Below are positions 38,492 to 48,178 of a stretch of 64,000 bases of DNA, one piece after another. Position numbers and translations under genes: made by a program. How positions within the stretch are numbered: the stretch's first letter is position 1; each line of letters starts with the position of its first letter. Below the pieces are notes generated by a model that saw only the letters and a list, made by a program, of their open reading frames with translations, searched no databases and was not told the origin of the DNA. This stretch comes from Methylotenera sp. (GTDB lineage: Bacteria; Pseudomonadota; Gammaproteobacteria; Burkholderiales; Methylophilaceae). Where the stretch lies: the NCBI RefSeq assembly GCF_030684185.1, contig NZ_JAUXOY010000028.1, forward strand, positions 1 to 64,000. Direction: 5' to 3'.

Positions 38492-39308
38492 TTTTCAGAA
38501 CGATCAAGCCGCAGGTCTACGCCGTATCATGGCGGCACCAAAGCCTAGAGTAGTGTCTATTATTTCTGCGGCGTCTACCCATGACCAACCACGCATGATG
38601 ACAAATCTAGCAGCTTCAATAGGCAATCAAGGGTGTGATGTGCTGATTGTGCATGCTTCACAAGACTCACGTGAATCAGGCTACGGTACAAACAAGTTGC
38701 CGTCCTTATTTGATGTGGTGGATGAAGGGTATTCTGTGGCGAACGCTGTTGCAAGCTCTAGCCAAGGCTTTTACGTAACTAAGCTCATGCAAAAAAATCA
38801 GTTTAATACATCGTTAGAGAGTGATGTAAGCAAGCAGGTTAACCATATTTTTAACGAGCTGGCGCGTCAGTATGAAATTGTATTAGTAGATGCAATGCTA
38901 AATGAAAATCACCTATTACCATTAAAAATTCTTAATGAAGGTGAAATTATTATTCAGTTAACGCGCCAACCAGAATCCATCAAACAGGCCTACACACTGA
39001 TCAAGCGAATATGCAGCCAGTTAGGCAGACGCGCATTCGGCATTATTGTTGATGAAGCCACCGATGCTCAGGCGCAAATCGTGTTTCGTAATATCTCTCA
39101 GGTTGCAAGACGATTTATGCAAATCGAATTAGAGTTTTTTGGTGCGATTCCTAATGATGACCATGTTAGCCGTGCCGCCAAACTTGGGCGTACTGTGATT
39201 GATGCGTTTCCAATGGCATCCGCTTCAAGCGCCTTTAAACAGATTGCTCAACGCTTAGACTATAAAAATAGTTTTGACGCTGGCATCAAGCAGGCATCAT
39301 TTACCTAG
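38484..39308 (+). CDS. flhG: FlhG/FleN-like MinD-family protein with a degenerate P-loop
   Basis: FlhG normally is an ATPase that limits flagellum number by stimulating the FlhF GTPase. The 274-residue protein keeps the FlhF-activating motif DQAAGLRR (residues 7-14) and the MinD-like fold, including YEIVLVDA at the Walker B position. The deviant Walker A KGGxGKT/S is replaced by SAASTHDQPRMMTNLA, with no lysine pair. ATP binding in the usual way is therefore doubtful. Position between flhF and fliA supports the identity. It starts inside the end of flhF (8 bp overlap). Confidence 0.88.
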   Translation: MSNFQNDQAAGLRRIMAAPKPRVVSIISAASTHDQPRMMTNLAASIGNQGCDVLIVHASQDSRESGYGTNKLPSLFDVVDEGYSVANAVASSSQGFYVTKLMQKNQFNTSLESDVSKQVNHIFNELARQYEIVLVDAMLNENHLLPLKILNEGEIIIQLTRQPESIKQAYTLIKRICSQLGRRAFGIIVDEATDAQAQIVFRNISQVARRFMQIELEFFGAIPNDDHVSRAAKLGRTVIDAFPMASASSAFKQIAQRLDYKNSFDAGIKQASFT

Positions 39309-39322
39309 GTTAGAGGAACACT

Positions 39323-40060
39323 ATGTATACCGTTCATGGGAAAAAAGATCAAAAAGACGAGTTGCTGAATAAGCATGCTGTTCTGGTAAAAAAACTAGCC
39401 TATCAACTCAAGGCAAAACTGCCGCCCAGTGTAGAACTGGATGATTTAGTACAAGCTGGCATGATGGGTTTACTGGATGCAATCAATCGTTATGAAGATA
39501 CGCACGGCGCCCAGTTTGAGACCTATGCAGTACAAAGAATCAGGGGCGCTATGCTAGACGAATTGCGCAGTGCAGACTGGCTGCCACGCAGTGTTAGAAA
39601 GAATATGCGTGACGTAGAAACAGCCATCAGTCAGCTCGAACAGCAGCTAGGCAAACCCCCTACTGAAAACGAAGTGGCGAAAAAACTACAGTTATCGCTT
39701 GATGATTATTATGAAATGCTGGGTGACAGCAGCGGTCATCAGCTTATTTATTATGAAGATTTTCATGATTCAGAAAATGGCGAGCATTTTCTGGACCGTT
39801 TTAATACAGACAATAACAGCGGCGACCCAATCAAAAGCTTATTAGACGGCGATTTTCGTGATGCGCTGGTTGGCGCTATCACCGCACTGCCTGAACGGGA
39901 AAAAATACTGATGGGCCTTTATTACGAACAAGAACTTAACCTTAAAGAAATTGGTGCTGTGATGAATGTGTCTGAATCACGCGTTTGCCAATTACATAGT
40001 CAGGCCGTTGCCAGACTGCGTGCAAATCTAAAAGAGAAATCATGGACTGGAGCAGTTTAA
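39323..40060 (+). CDS. fliA: Flagellar sigma factor FliA (sigma-28)
   Basis: FliA transcribes late flagellar and chemotaxis genes and is held in check by FlgM. The 245-residue protein has region 2 (LAYQLKAKLPPSVELDDLVQAGMMGLLDAI, FETYAVQRIRGAMLDELR), region 3 (VRKNMRDVETAISQLEQQLGKPPTENEVA) and region 4 (LPEREKILMGLYYEQELNLKEIGAVMNVSESRVCQLHSQA). AGAGGAA precedes the ATG. It overlaps motC by 19 bp. Two sigma-28 consensus promoters are found at 49054-49080 and 50145-50171. Confidence 0.97.
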   Translation: MYTVHGKKDQKDELLNKHAVLVKKLAYQLKAKLPPSVELDDLVQAGMMGLLDAINRYEDTHGAQFETYAVQRIRGAMLDELRSADWLPRSVRKNMRDVETAISQLEQQLGKPPTENEVAKKLQLSLDDYYEMLGDSSGHQLIYYEDFHDSENGEHFLDRFNTDNNSGDPIKSLLDGDFRDALVGAITALPEREKILMGLYYEQELNLKEIGAVMNVSESRVCQLHSQAVARLRANLKEKSWTGAV

Positions 40061-40782
40061 GCGGCTTAGCCATTGCCTTAATCGGCATACTGTTAGGGCA
40101 AGCCATCGAAGGCGGGCAAATAGGCTCATTAATCCAGCCTGCTGCCTTTTTGATTGTTATGTGCGGCACTTTTGGCGCGGTGTTATTACAAACAAACTCC
40201 AAGAATTTTATCGCTGGCTTGCTCATGGTGCGTCAGGTGTTTTATCCGCCTGCCGATGACAGACAAGCGCTCGCCAATCGTATCAACGTATGGAGCCATT
40301 TCGCCCGTAAAGAAGGCATTTTTATGCTGGAGCCTTATTTGAAAAAAGAAACAGATTCTTTTATCAGGAAAGGCTTACAACTCATGATAGATGGCACACC
40401 ACCAGAAAAAATACGGCAAGTGATTGCTATTGATATACACTTTTTCGAAATTCAGCAACGCAATGCCGCAAAAATATGGAATGCAGCAGGAGGCTATGCA
40501 CCCACTGTCGGCATTTTGGGTGCTGTGCTTGGTTTAATTCATGTCATGGAAAATCTTTCAGACCCTAGCAAACTTGGTAGCGGTATCGCGGTGGCATTTG
40601 TTGCCACCATCTATGGCGTAGGTCTGGCAAACCTGGTGTTCTTGCCCATTTCAAATAAACTGAAAGCATTGATACAACATGAAATGATGCGTCGCGAAAT
40701 GTTATTAAACGCATGGGTTTCTATCGCCAGCGGCGATCACCCCAGAGTTGTTGAAGAACGTCTGTTAGCCTACCTGCGATAG
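40042..40782 (+). CDS. motC: Second stator ring protein MotC (MotA-like)
   Basis: The 246-residue protein has the MotA/TolQ/ExbB fold: two N-terminal helices (LSGLAIALIGILLGQAIEG, AAFLIVMCGTFGAVLL), a cytoplasmic loop, and helices with YAPTVGILGAVLGLIHVME and IAVAFVATIYGVGLANLVFLPI. With the following gene it forms a second stator pair in addition to motAB at 29-31 kb; MotCD pairs of this kind in pseudomonads sit after fliA/flhF and matter for swarming or high load. It starts inside fliA. Confidence 0.93.
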   Translation: MDWSSLSGLAIALIGILLGQAIEGGQIGSLIQPAAFLIVMCGTFGAVLLQTNSKNFIAGLLMVRQVFYPPADDRQALANRINVWSHFARKEGIFMLEPYLKKETDSFIRKGLQLMIDGTPPEKIRQVIAIDIHFFEIQQRNAAKIWNAAGGYAPTVGILGAVLGLIHVMENLSDPSKLGSGIAVAFVATIYGVGLANLVFLPISNKLKALIQHEMMRREMLLNAWVSIASGDHPRVVEERLLAYLR

Positions 40783-40810
40783 TCTAAAATAACTTGCCGC
40801 TGAAGCTATT

Positions 40811-41671
40811 ATGATTAGAAGACCGCCCCCAGAAGACGACGAAGAAAGCACGGACCGCTGGCTGGTTTCTTATGCCGATTTCATCACGCTGCTATTTGCC
40901 TTTTTTGTGGTGATGTATTCTATTTCATCGGTCAATCAAGGTAAATATAACGAATTAACGTCTTCCATGGGCACTGCTTTTACTGGCGGAAGCGCTTCAA
41001 GCCAGTTAAAGATAAACACCAAGCCAAGCCCAGGCGCCGATAGCAAACTTAAAGGTCAGCCATACTCAATGATTAAACCGCTGCCACTCTCACATCTTTA
41101 CAATGAAAAAATGCGCCGTGAGCGTGAGGCTATGACTGGCATGGGAGTCGATCTATCCAACAAGCTTTCACCACTCATTAATGAAGGTAAAGTACGTGTG
41201 GTACAAAACAACCGCGGTATTCGCATCGACATCAATGACAGTCTGTTATTCAACCCGGGTTCGGCAGATTTAGCGGGTGCAGCATCGGGCGTACTGAATG
41301 AAATTGCCCCGATGATAAAAGACAACCAGCGTCTGATTCAGGTAGAAGGCCATACCGACAATATCGCCATTCATAATGATACGTTCTTCTCAAACTGGGA
41401 GCTTTCTGCGGTACGTGCCAGCAGTGTAGTGAGAATGTTAAGCGAAGCAGGTATTGCAGACGGCAGGCTAAGCGCATTAGGCTTTGGCTCTACCCAGCCT
41501 ATCTCTGAAAACGCAACCGTATCAGGTCGCGCTAAAAATCGTCGCGTGTCGATTATGATACTTTACGAAGCACAAAGTGAAGCGCAGAACCAGGCTGGAT
41601 TTAGTCTGGAAATAACGCCACAAACAGAATCGCAAAAAATTATATCCCCCGATAAAACAAGCAATCCCTAG
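40811..41671 (+). CDS. motD: Second stator protein MotD (MotB-like)
   Basis: The 286-residue partner of MotC has a short acidic N-terminus (RRPPPEDDEEST), one membrane helix with the proton-carrying D23 in SYADFITLLFAFFVVMY, and a C-terminal OmpA-like peptidoglycan-binding domain (LIQVEGHTDNIAIHN, SNWELSAVRASSVVRMLS, NRRVSIMI). It is the last gene of the flhB operon, and repeat elements follow it. Confidence 0.94.
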   Translation: MIRRPPPEDDEESTDRWLVSYADFITLLFAFFVVMYSISSVNQGKYNELTSSMGTAFTGGSASSQLKINTKPSPGADSKLKGQPYSMIKPLPLSHLYNEKMRREREAMTGMGVDLSNKLSPLINEGKVRVVQNNRGIRIDINDSLLFNPGSADLAGAASGVLNEIAPMIKDNQRLIQVEGHTDNIAIHNDTFFSNWELSAVRASSVVRMLSEAGIADGRLSALGFGSTQPISENATVSGRAKNRRVSIMILYEAQSEAQNQAGFSLEITPQTESQKIISPDKTSNP

Positions 41672-41697
41672 AAGAAACGCTGGACTCTGTCATCCCA

Positions 41698-41886
41698 GCC
41701 GTACCCTGAGCCTGTCGAAGGGTAGCTGGTATCCAGCCAAGCAACATGCCAGTCTTTGTAACGATTAAACTGGTGCATTACCAATATTGAGGTTTGTACT
41801 TCAACATCAATTAATTAATCCGATGATGTAGAAAATTACGCTTATCCGTCATACAAAGCCACCCTTCGACAGGCTCAGGGTACGGC
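41698..41886. repeat. Family-2 half-repeats bracketing 140 bp
   Basis: GTACCCTGAGCCTGTCGAAG plus GGT (41701-41723) is inverted at 41861-41883. Unlike the other members, the two arms are separated by about 137 bp of sequence in which I see no gene. Read as one unit, it resembles a small non-autonomous element bounded by REP ends. Confidence 0.7.
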
Positions 41887-41939
41887 GGGAATGAAGGGTT
41901 ATTTAGCGGAATAGCTATAAATCCACACTTCCCAAACAA

Positions 41940-44900
41940 TCAACCCTGCCTTAAAAGCACTTCAAACTGCTCAATAGGCACGGGTCTGCCAAAGAAATAG
42001 CCTTGATAATGTGTGCAGCCGTTGTTCAACAGTAAGCCCTGCTGCTCTTCTGTTTCCACCCCTTCGGCAATCACATTTAAGTTCAGGGTATGCGCTATGG
42101 CAATAATAGTACGCACAATGGCTTGGTCGCTGCTATCAACAGCAATATCGCGCACAAATGACTGGTCAATTTTCAACTGATACAAGGGCAAGCGTTTGAG
42201 ATATTGCAGTGATGAGTAGCCAGTGCCAAAATCATCTAATGAGAAGCGAATGCCAACCTCTTTTAATTGGTTCATGGTGGCAACGGTGTCCTCAATATTA
42301 TCCAGCAACATACTCTCAGTCAGTTCCAGTTTGAGATTCATCGGGTTAATATCATAACGCTGCACTGCATCTTGCACTTGATTGACAAAGTCTGCCTGGC
42401 GGAATTGTTTAGCGCTGACGTTAATTGATAAAGTCAAATCACGAGTGATTTCATCACGCTCCCAGGCTTTAAGCTGGGCGCAAGCGGTATCCAGTACCCA
42501 TTGCCCTATAGGCAATATCAAACCAGTCTCTTCTGCCAGTGGGATGAAATGGAAAGGTGAGACTAAACCATGTTCAGGATGCAGCCAGCGAATAAGCGCC
42601 TCCGCACCCATTGCGCGACCCGAGATATCGACTTGAATCTGGTAATACAGATGCATCTGATGTTTCTCAATGGCTTTGCGTAATTCACGCTCAAGATCCA
42701 CACGTGTATTGATGACTTCTTGCATCTTGGGGTCAAAGAATCGAATGGTGTTGCGACCCGCTTTTTTCGCCTGATACATGGCAATATCAGCATGTTTCAG
42801 TAACTCTTCTTGAGACTGATTGTGATTGCTAAACAGCGCCACGCCAATACTAGGGGTACAGTGGTACTCATGCTGACCAAGCTGATATGATTGATTCAAT
42901 GAAGTCAGAATCTTTTCGCCGACCATTTCAACCTGCGTCGCCGCCTCAACAGGGTCTTCGCTTAAGTCTTCCAGCAGCACCACATACTCATCACCACCTA
43001 GACGAGCCACAGTATCACCTTCACGTACGCAGGCCGTCAAACGCTCTGCCACCTGCTGGAGCAGTAAATCGCCAACATCATGTCCCAGGGAATCATTCAG
43101 TGTTTTAAAGTGGTCAAGGTCTAAAAACAGAACTGCGCCATCTCTACCTGTTCGGCCACTAAATACCAAGGCTTGGTTGAGCCTATCCACCATCAGGCGT
43201 CGATTGGGTAAACTGGTAAGCGAGTCGTAAAATGCCAGGTGCTTAATTTCCTCGGCAGCGGCCTTGTTCATCGTAATGTCAGTCAAGGTGGCTACATGGT
43301 TGGTCACCACACCATAGGAATCTTTCACCACGGTCACGGTAAGATGTTGTGGAAACACTTCACCATTTTTACGTCGGTTATACACCTCACCCGCCCAGTG
43401 GCCCGTGGTATGCACACACTCCCACATTGCATCATAAAAGCCTTCAGTATGCTGGCTAGAGCTTAGCAAGCGCGGAGTATGACCAATCGCCTCGTCAACA
43501 GTGTAGCCAGTAATGTCACAGAATGCTTTATTCACTTTTAAAATGATATTTTTGGCATCGGTCACCATCATGCCTTCTTGAGACTCAAAAGCAATAGAAG
43601 CAATACGCAAGTCATCTTCTGCACGCTTACGTTCAATGGCGATACTTGCAAGATTCGCAATTTGTTCAATCATCGCAATATCAGTATCCGAAGCCGTGTG
43701 TGCCTGGCGATGATAGATAGCAAATGTACCCAGCACTTTCCCGCTAGAAGCAAAGATAGGCTGCGACCAACATGCACCCAGACCAGAATTTTGCGCTAAC
43801 TCTTTATAGTTCTCCCAATAAGGGTGCGTTGCAATATCACTCACAATGACACGTTTACCGGTAAAGGCGGCGGTTCCACAGGAGCCAACACCCTCGCCAA
43901 TTTCAACTCCGTCAATCGCTGCATTATAAAAAGTAGGCAAAGTCGGCGCGGCGGCACTCATAAGATGCTTGCCATCGGCATCTAGCAACAAAATGCTACA
44001 GAGCATGTCGGGGTTACATTTCTCCACCCCCAACACAAGTGACTCAAGAATACTATTGAGTTTCATATCCTCAATGAGTAGCTCAAGTATGCGGCTACGG
44101 AACTGCTCAAACATCTCGGCGCGCTTACGAACATGAATGTCACGTGCAAAGCCAACTGTACCCACTACATTGCCATCTATCGTCACTGGTGATCTATAGG
44201 TTTCAAACCAAACTGGTTTTCCATTGATTTGTACAATCTCTTCGGTGGACTTTACTTCCAAACCATTAATAACAGCGATATCATCTTCACGGTATTTCTT
44301 CGCTAATTCCCGCGGCCATATCTCCAAATCAGACTTACCCGAAACCTGTTCTTCAGACGCAAAGCCGCCAGCTTTAGCAAATGCCTGGTTCACTGTGAGG
44401 TAACGATGCTTACTATCTTTCAACCAAACCATGAACGGGAAATTATCCAGCAGCGAACGCTGATAACCTTCACGCAACTGCATCATTTGCTCTGCTTGCT
44501 TAAGCTCTGTGACATCTTCAAGTGTGATGCGTAATACCGGCTGTTCAGCTTCGTCATCCATACGCAAACAATTAAGTTTAGCATTGAATAATGAGCCATC
44601 ATCATGCATAAGCCTTAGCTCCAACCCTAGTTCCTCGCCACCCTGCAGTTCTTTCATCATGGCAAACTGGCGACGCCAGCGACCTTTATCATCCTCAGCC
44701 ACAAATTGCTCAAACCGATGCTGATTAATCTGTTTGCGAGATAATCCCAGCAATGCTGTCACCCTCCAGTTAACCTCGTCAATCATGCCGTGCTTGTTCA
44801 CAGATAAATATCCAATAGGCGCAAATTCATACAGATCCACATAGCGCTCATGTGATTCCTGCAGGGCTACCTGAGTCTGTTTTAGCTTTTCTTCTGCTTG

Positions 44901-47663
44901 CTTACGCTCAGTAATGTCCTCTTGCGTACCTATCATGCGCAAAGCCTTGCCGTCGTCGCTGTGACTGACCACCATGCCTCGACTCAACATCCATTTATAG
45001 CTCTCGTCTTTGCACTTCAAGCGATATTCAACGACATACGCATCAGACTTGCCATCCATGTAGTCTAGTCCTGCATTTAACACCCTATTCTTATCCTCCG
45101 GGTGAATACGCGTTATCCATTCCTCACGACTTGGTAAAATATCGTCTTCAGCATAACCTAGCATTTCAATCCAACGTTTAGAGTATTTAGCTTCATTGGT
45201 TTGAACATTCACATCCCATACGCCATCGCCTGCGCCTTCAATTGCAAACTTCCAGCGATATTCGCTTTCGATTAAATCTTGTTCGGTTTTCTTGCGTTTA
45301 GTAATATCAACCACGGAGCCCACATAAAAAATAACGATGCCGTTAGTATCTTTTACCGCGGTGATAGTGAGCTGTTCAGGATAAATCTCGCCGTTTTTGC
45401 GCTTATTCCAAACTTCACCACTCCAAGAGCCAGTGCTATTAATAGTCGCCCACATCGCTTTATAAAAAGCGGCATCATGTCGGCCAGAACTAAGCATGTG
45501 CGGCGTTTGGCCGACGACCTCTTCAGCGGTGTAGCCAGTCGTATTGATAAATGCATTATTGACCCGAACCATTTTTTTATTAGCATCGGTAATCATAATG
45601 CTTTCTTGAGACTCAAAGGCCGTGGCGGCTATTTGAAGTTCAAGCTCTGAGTGTTTGCGTTTAGAAATGTCACTCGAGGTACCTACCATCCGCAAAGGTT
45701 TGCCATTGCTGCTTCGGCTTAATATGATGCCGCGGTCGAGTACCCACTTATAACTTCCATCTTTGCACAGTGTTCGGTATTCGCTTATATAAGTTGGTGT
45801 TCTGCCATCAAGGCAATCCTGCGCTGCGGCAAGCGTGGCCACCTTGTCATCTGGGTGAATTCGCGACTCCCAATCTTTCAGGCTATTGCCAACCTCAGCC
45901 TTGGAAAAACCGATTATTTCATACCAGGTTTTAGAGTAAGTGATTGTTTGTTCTACTTCGTTGGTATCCCACAGACAATCACCAAAACCTTCAATCGCAA
46001 ATTTCCAGCGCAAATCACGCTCGGCCAAATCTTGCTCAATCTTTTTACGCTCAGTAATATCGACAACACTGATAATAAATCCATCTACATTACGATGCTG
46101 GTCTAAATTTGGAACAATGTGCACCAGCCCAAACATCTCTCCAAAATGTTGAATATTGGTCTTCACTTCAAAACTGGCAGACTCGCCAGCCAGCACTTTT
46201 TTGAGGTAAGGTTCTTCCTGTTTGTATAGTTCTTCACCTACAACTTCTTGCATGGTGCGCCCAATAATTTCTGAGAGGGGCTTACCAAAAAGTATTGAAT
46301 AATGATGACTGACAAAAACGTAACGAAGGTTATTATCTACCCGGGCAAAAGTAATCGGTAGGTTATCCATGATAAATTGAAGATTGCTATCACTATCTCT
46401 AATTTTCTTGGTCATCTCGTCAAACGTTTGCGATGTTTTGGCGATTTCGTCGTCGCCTTCTATATTTGCATGGACATTCAGCTCACCTGAACCATACCTG
46501 CGTAAGGTATTTGCCAGTGTTTTTAAGCGATTAACAATATTACGCTGCACTGCCACTTCTATCAGAAAACCTATGAGCAACCCGCTAATAAGTACCAACG
46601 CCATTAATTCATAAAACAACTTGCGTAAAGGCGCCAAAATTTCATCTATTGGAATTAAGCGGATATACCGCCAACCAAGGCTCTCCATAGACGCATCAAC
46701 AGCCAAATATTTGCGCCCCTGAAATGTCACAGCCTGATCATAGGAATGCGGTTGTGAATTTAGCTCCTTGCGGGCTAAGAGTATGGCTAATTCCGATTCT
46801 TTGCTTAAGTCTGGTTTAAAGCTTTGTGGATTGGTTTCCAGTGTTTTTTGCCATGGCCCGGCATCCATGTAATTACCTTGTGCATCAAGTAAAAAGTGTT
46901 GCTCCCCAGGGTAACGATTACTACTAGCGAGTAACTCAGGAAGCGCTTTACTGATGCTGATATCACGCCCTGCGTTACCAATCCAGCGACTATTGACATC
47001 AAGGGGTTTGATAACACTCACTATCCAGCTTTTAGATACTGGATCAAATAGCGGCGGTGTCCAGCGTATGCCTCGTTCAGGATTCGTTGCGGGGTCGCCC
47101 AAAGTGAGCCAAGGGGTTTTGGTGTAATCTGTATCTGCTTGCATCAACGAGACAAAGTCTGGATATAGATGGTCGTAGATAATTTCAGTTTTGCCGTGCG
47201 TGAGTAGCCAAATATTGCCAAAAGAAGTAGTAATTGAAGTGCCGAAAACATCCATAATCTGCTTACTGCGCAAGTGCAGAATTTTCTGTTCCGCATCCAG
47301 CGGGGCATCAGGCGGCAAAAAAATACCCGCTTCCAAATGTCCATCAAAACCATTAGCTTGGTTACGCCAGGCTTGGTCTGGGTCGCGTTGTATCAAACGA
47401 TCAAAAGCTTTTTCTTCGCCAGCTTTAGGTGGTTCGGAGAGGGCTTTTTCGAGACTGCCTGATAATGCCTTCAGGCTAAGCTCATATCTCATCAAATTTT
47501 GTATACTTGATGTTACCAGCGTTTTAGTTTCAGCAGTTAATGTCGTTGTTTCAGTGGCCAGCAACTTCTGCTTTGTATACAGATAAATCGCCCCTGCAGA
47601 GGGTATAGTTACCAGTGCAACGCTAGCAACTACAGTTAAAAATAACTTACGGCCGATGTTCAT
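41940..47663 (-). CDS. Giant multi-sensor GGDEF-EAL protein (7 PAS, 1 GAF)
   Basis: The 1907-residue inner-membrane protein probably makes or breaks c-di-GMP. Order with rough residues: TM1 (8-28), periplasmic Cache-type sensor (30-340), TM2 (345-368), HAMP (370-422), PAS1 (423), PAS2 (552), PAS3 (674), PAS4 (802), PAS5 (933), PAS6 (1066), GAF (1189), PAS7 (1353), GGDEF (1476-1640), EAL (1650-1907). The cyclase motif reads GGDEY. The phosphodiesterase motifs EALIRW, NVSAKQF, LELTES, DDFGTGYSS, LKIDQSFV and EGVETEEQ are intact, so phosphodiesterase activity is more likely. PAS2/PAS4 and PAS3/PAS7 are near copies, a sign of internal duplication. It lies between motCD and flgN, alone on its strand segment. 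Confidence 0.93.
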   Translation of the reverse strand: MNIGRKLFLTVVASVALVTIPSAGAIYLYTKQKLLATETTTLTAETKTLVTSSIQNLMRYELSLKALSGSLEKALSEPPKAGEEKAFDRLIQRDPDQAWRNQANGFDGHLEAGIFLPPDAPLDAEQKILHLRSKQIMDVFGTSITTSFGNIWLLTHGKTEIIYDHLYPDFVSLMQADTDYTKTPWLTLGDPATNPERGIRWTPPLFDPVSKSWIVSVIKPLDVNSRWIGNAGRDISISKALPELLASSNRYPGEQHFLLDAQGNYMDAGPWQKTLETNPQSFKPDLSKESELAILLARKELNSQPHSYDQAVTFQGRKYLAVDASMESLGWRYIRLIPIDEILAPLRKLFYELMALVLISGLLIGFLIEVAVQRNIVNRLKTLANTLRRYGSGELNVHANIEGDDEIAKTSQTFDEMTKKIRDSDSNLQFIMDNLPITFARVDNNLRYVFVSHHYSILFGKPLSEIIGRTMQEVVGEELYKQEEPYLKKVLAGESASFEVKTNIQHFGEMFGLVHIVPNLDQHRNVDGFIISVVDITERKKIEQDLAERDLRWKFAIEGFGDCLWDTNEVEQTITYSKTWYEIIGFSKAEVGNSLKDWESRIHPDDKVATLAAAQDCLDGRTPTYISEYRTLCKDGSYKWVLDRGIILSRSSNGKPLRMVGTSSDISKRKHSELELQIAATAFESQESIMITDANKKMVRVNNAFINTTGYTAEEVVGQTPHMLSSGRHDAAFYKAMWATINSTGSWSGEVWNKRKNGEIYPEQLTITAVKDTNGIVIFYVGSVVDITKRKKTEQDLIESEYRWKFAIEGAGDGVWDVNVQTNEAKYSKRWIEMLGYAEDDILPSREEWITRIHPEDKNRVLNAGLDYMDGKSDAYVVEYRLKCKDESYKWMLSRGMVVSHSDDGKALRMIGTQEDITERKQAEEKLKQTQVALQESHERYVDLYEFAPIGYLSVNKHGMIDEVNWRVTALLGLSRKQINQHRFEQFVAEDDKGRWRRQFAMMKELQGGEELGLELRLMHDDGSLFNAKLNCLRMDDEAEQPVLRITLEDVTELKQAEQMMQLREGYQRSLLDNFPFMVWLKDSKHRYLTVNQAFAKAGGFASEEQVSGKSDLEIWPRELAKKYREDDIAVINGLEVKSTEEIVQINGKPVWFETYRSPVTIDGNVVGTVGFARDIHVRKRAEMFEQFRSRILELLIEDMKLNSILESLVLGVEKCNPDMLCSILLLDADGKHLMSAAAPTLPTFYNAAIDGVEIGEGVGSCGTAAFTGKRVIVSDIATHPYWENYKELAQNSGLGACWSQPIFASSGKVLGTFAIYHRQAHTASDTDIAMIEQIANLASIAIERKRAEDDLRIASIAFESQEGMMVTDAKNIILKVNKAFCDITGYTVDEAIGHTPRLLSSSQHTEGFYDAMWECVHTTGHWAGEVYNRRKNGEVFPQHLTVTVVKDSYGVVTNHVATLTDITMNKAAAEEIKHLAFYDSLTSLPNRRLMVDRLNQALVFSGRTGRDGAVLFLDLDHFKTLNDSLGHDVGDLLLQQVAERLTACVREGDTVARLGGDEYVVLLEDLSEDPVEAATQVEMVGEKILTSLNQSYQLGQHEYHCTPSIGVALFSNHNQSQEELLKHADIAMYQAKKAGRNTIRFFDPKMQEVINTRVDLERELRKAIEKHQMHLYYQIQVDISGRAMGAEALIRWLHPEHGLVSPFHFIPLAEETGLILPIGQWVLDTACAQLKAWERDEITRDLTLSINVSAKQFRQADFVNQVQDAVQRYDINPMNLKLELTESMLLDNIEDTVATMNQLKEVGIRFSLDDFGTGYSSLQYLKRLPLYQLKIDQSFVRDIAVDSSDQAIVRTIIAIAHTLNLNVIAEGVETEEQQGLLLNNGCTHYQGYFFGRPVPIEQFEVLLRQG

Positions 47664-48178
47664 TGCAGGTTTTTGCTACTTGGCGAAAAAATAGAAATTA
47701 CTAAAGATTCTTGCAAGTTACACATCAACAAATAAGCACTATTTAAAATACTTAATCTTTTAATAGCTGTTGAAGTTTTACAACCTATGGGAAATATGAA
47801 GCAGGACTGGTTAAGGGTTACCAATGATGACGCCATGAATATGTGCCTAGGGATGTGCTGATTTATTCCCTCCCCCTTACAGGGGGAGGAGTTTTGATTG
47901 GTTGAATAAATCAGCGTTTCCCTAGCGGAATTTGCTATGGCTAGTGGCATAAACTGTAATGAAATGAAAAATTCTTTCAACCAATTCATCGCGCTTAAGT
48001 AACTGAGCACGCCCCTTTTATTTTTGCTTTTAAAAAAAGTTCAAATTTTTTGAATATAAAGACGCTATCGTGCTACTTTTTTAAAGGTAAGTCAACCCAA
48101 AGTGCCTACCGCTTTGCTGTTCTGGCTAATGAACAATTTAATTCCATTAAGATACCATAATTTAATGATTGACAACAC
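47664..48178. other. Gene-free gap with a small repeat element
   Basis: This interval of about 515 bp holds the MITE-like element at 47847-47925 and AT-rich sequence. An open frame on the minus strand (47660-48010) overlaps the element and has no recognisable protein character, so I do not call it a gene. Confidence 0.5.
47847..47925. mobile_element. MITE-like element with IS5-type ends and CTAG duplication
   Basis: A 71 bp unit is flanked by CTAG on both sides (47847-47850 and 47922-47925). Its ends, GGATGTGCTGATTTATTC and the inverse of GGAAACGCTGATTTATTC, are near-perfect terminal inverted repeats starting with GG. The centre contains a second hairpin (CCTCCCCC-TTA-CAGGGGGAGG). IS5-group elements duplicate a YTAR target such as CTAG and begin with GG, so a non-autonomous derivative is inferred. 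Confidence 0.6.

Noticed and set aside
47660-48010. 116-codon minus-strand frame upstream of the GGDEF-EAL gene
   Set aside because: It crosses the MITE-like element, has no family resemblance or good ribosome-binding site, and overlaps the neighbour's start.
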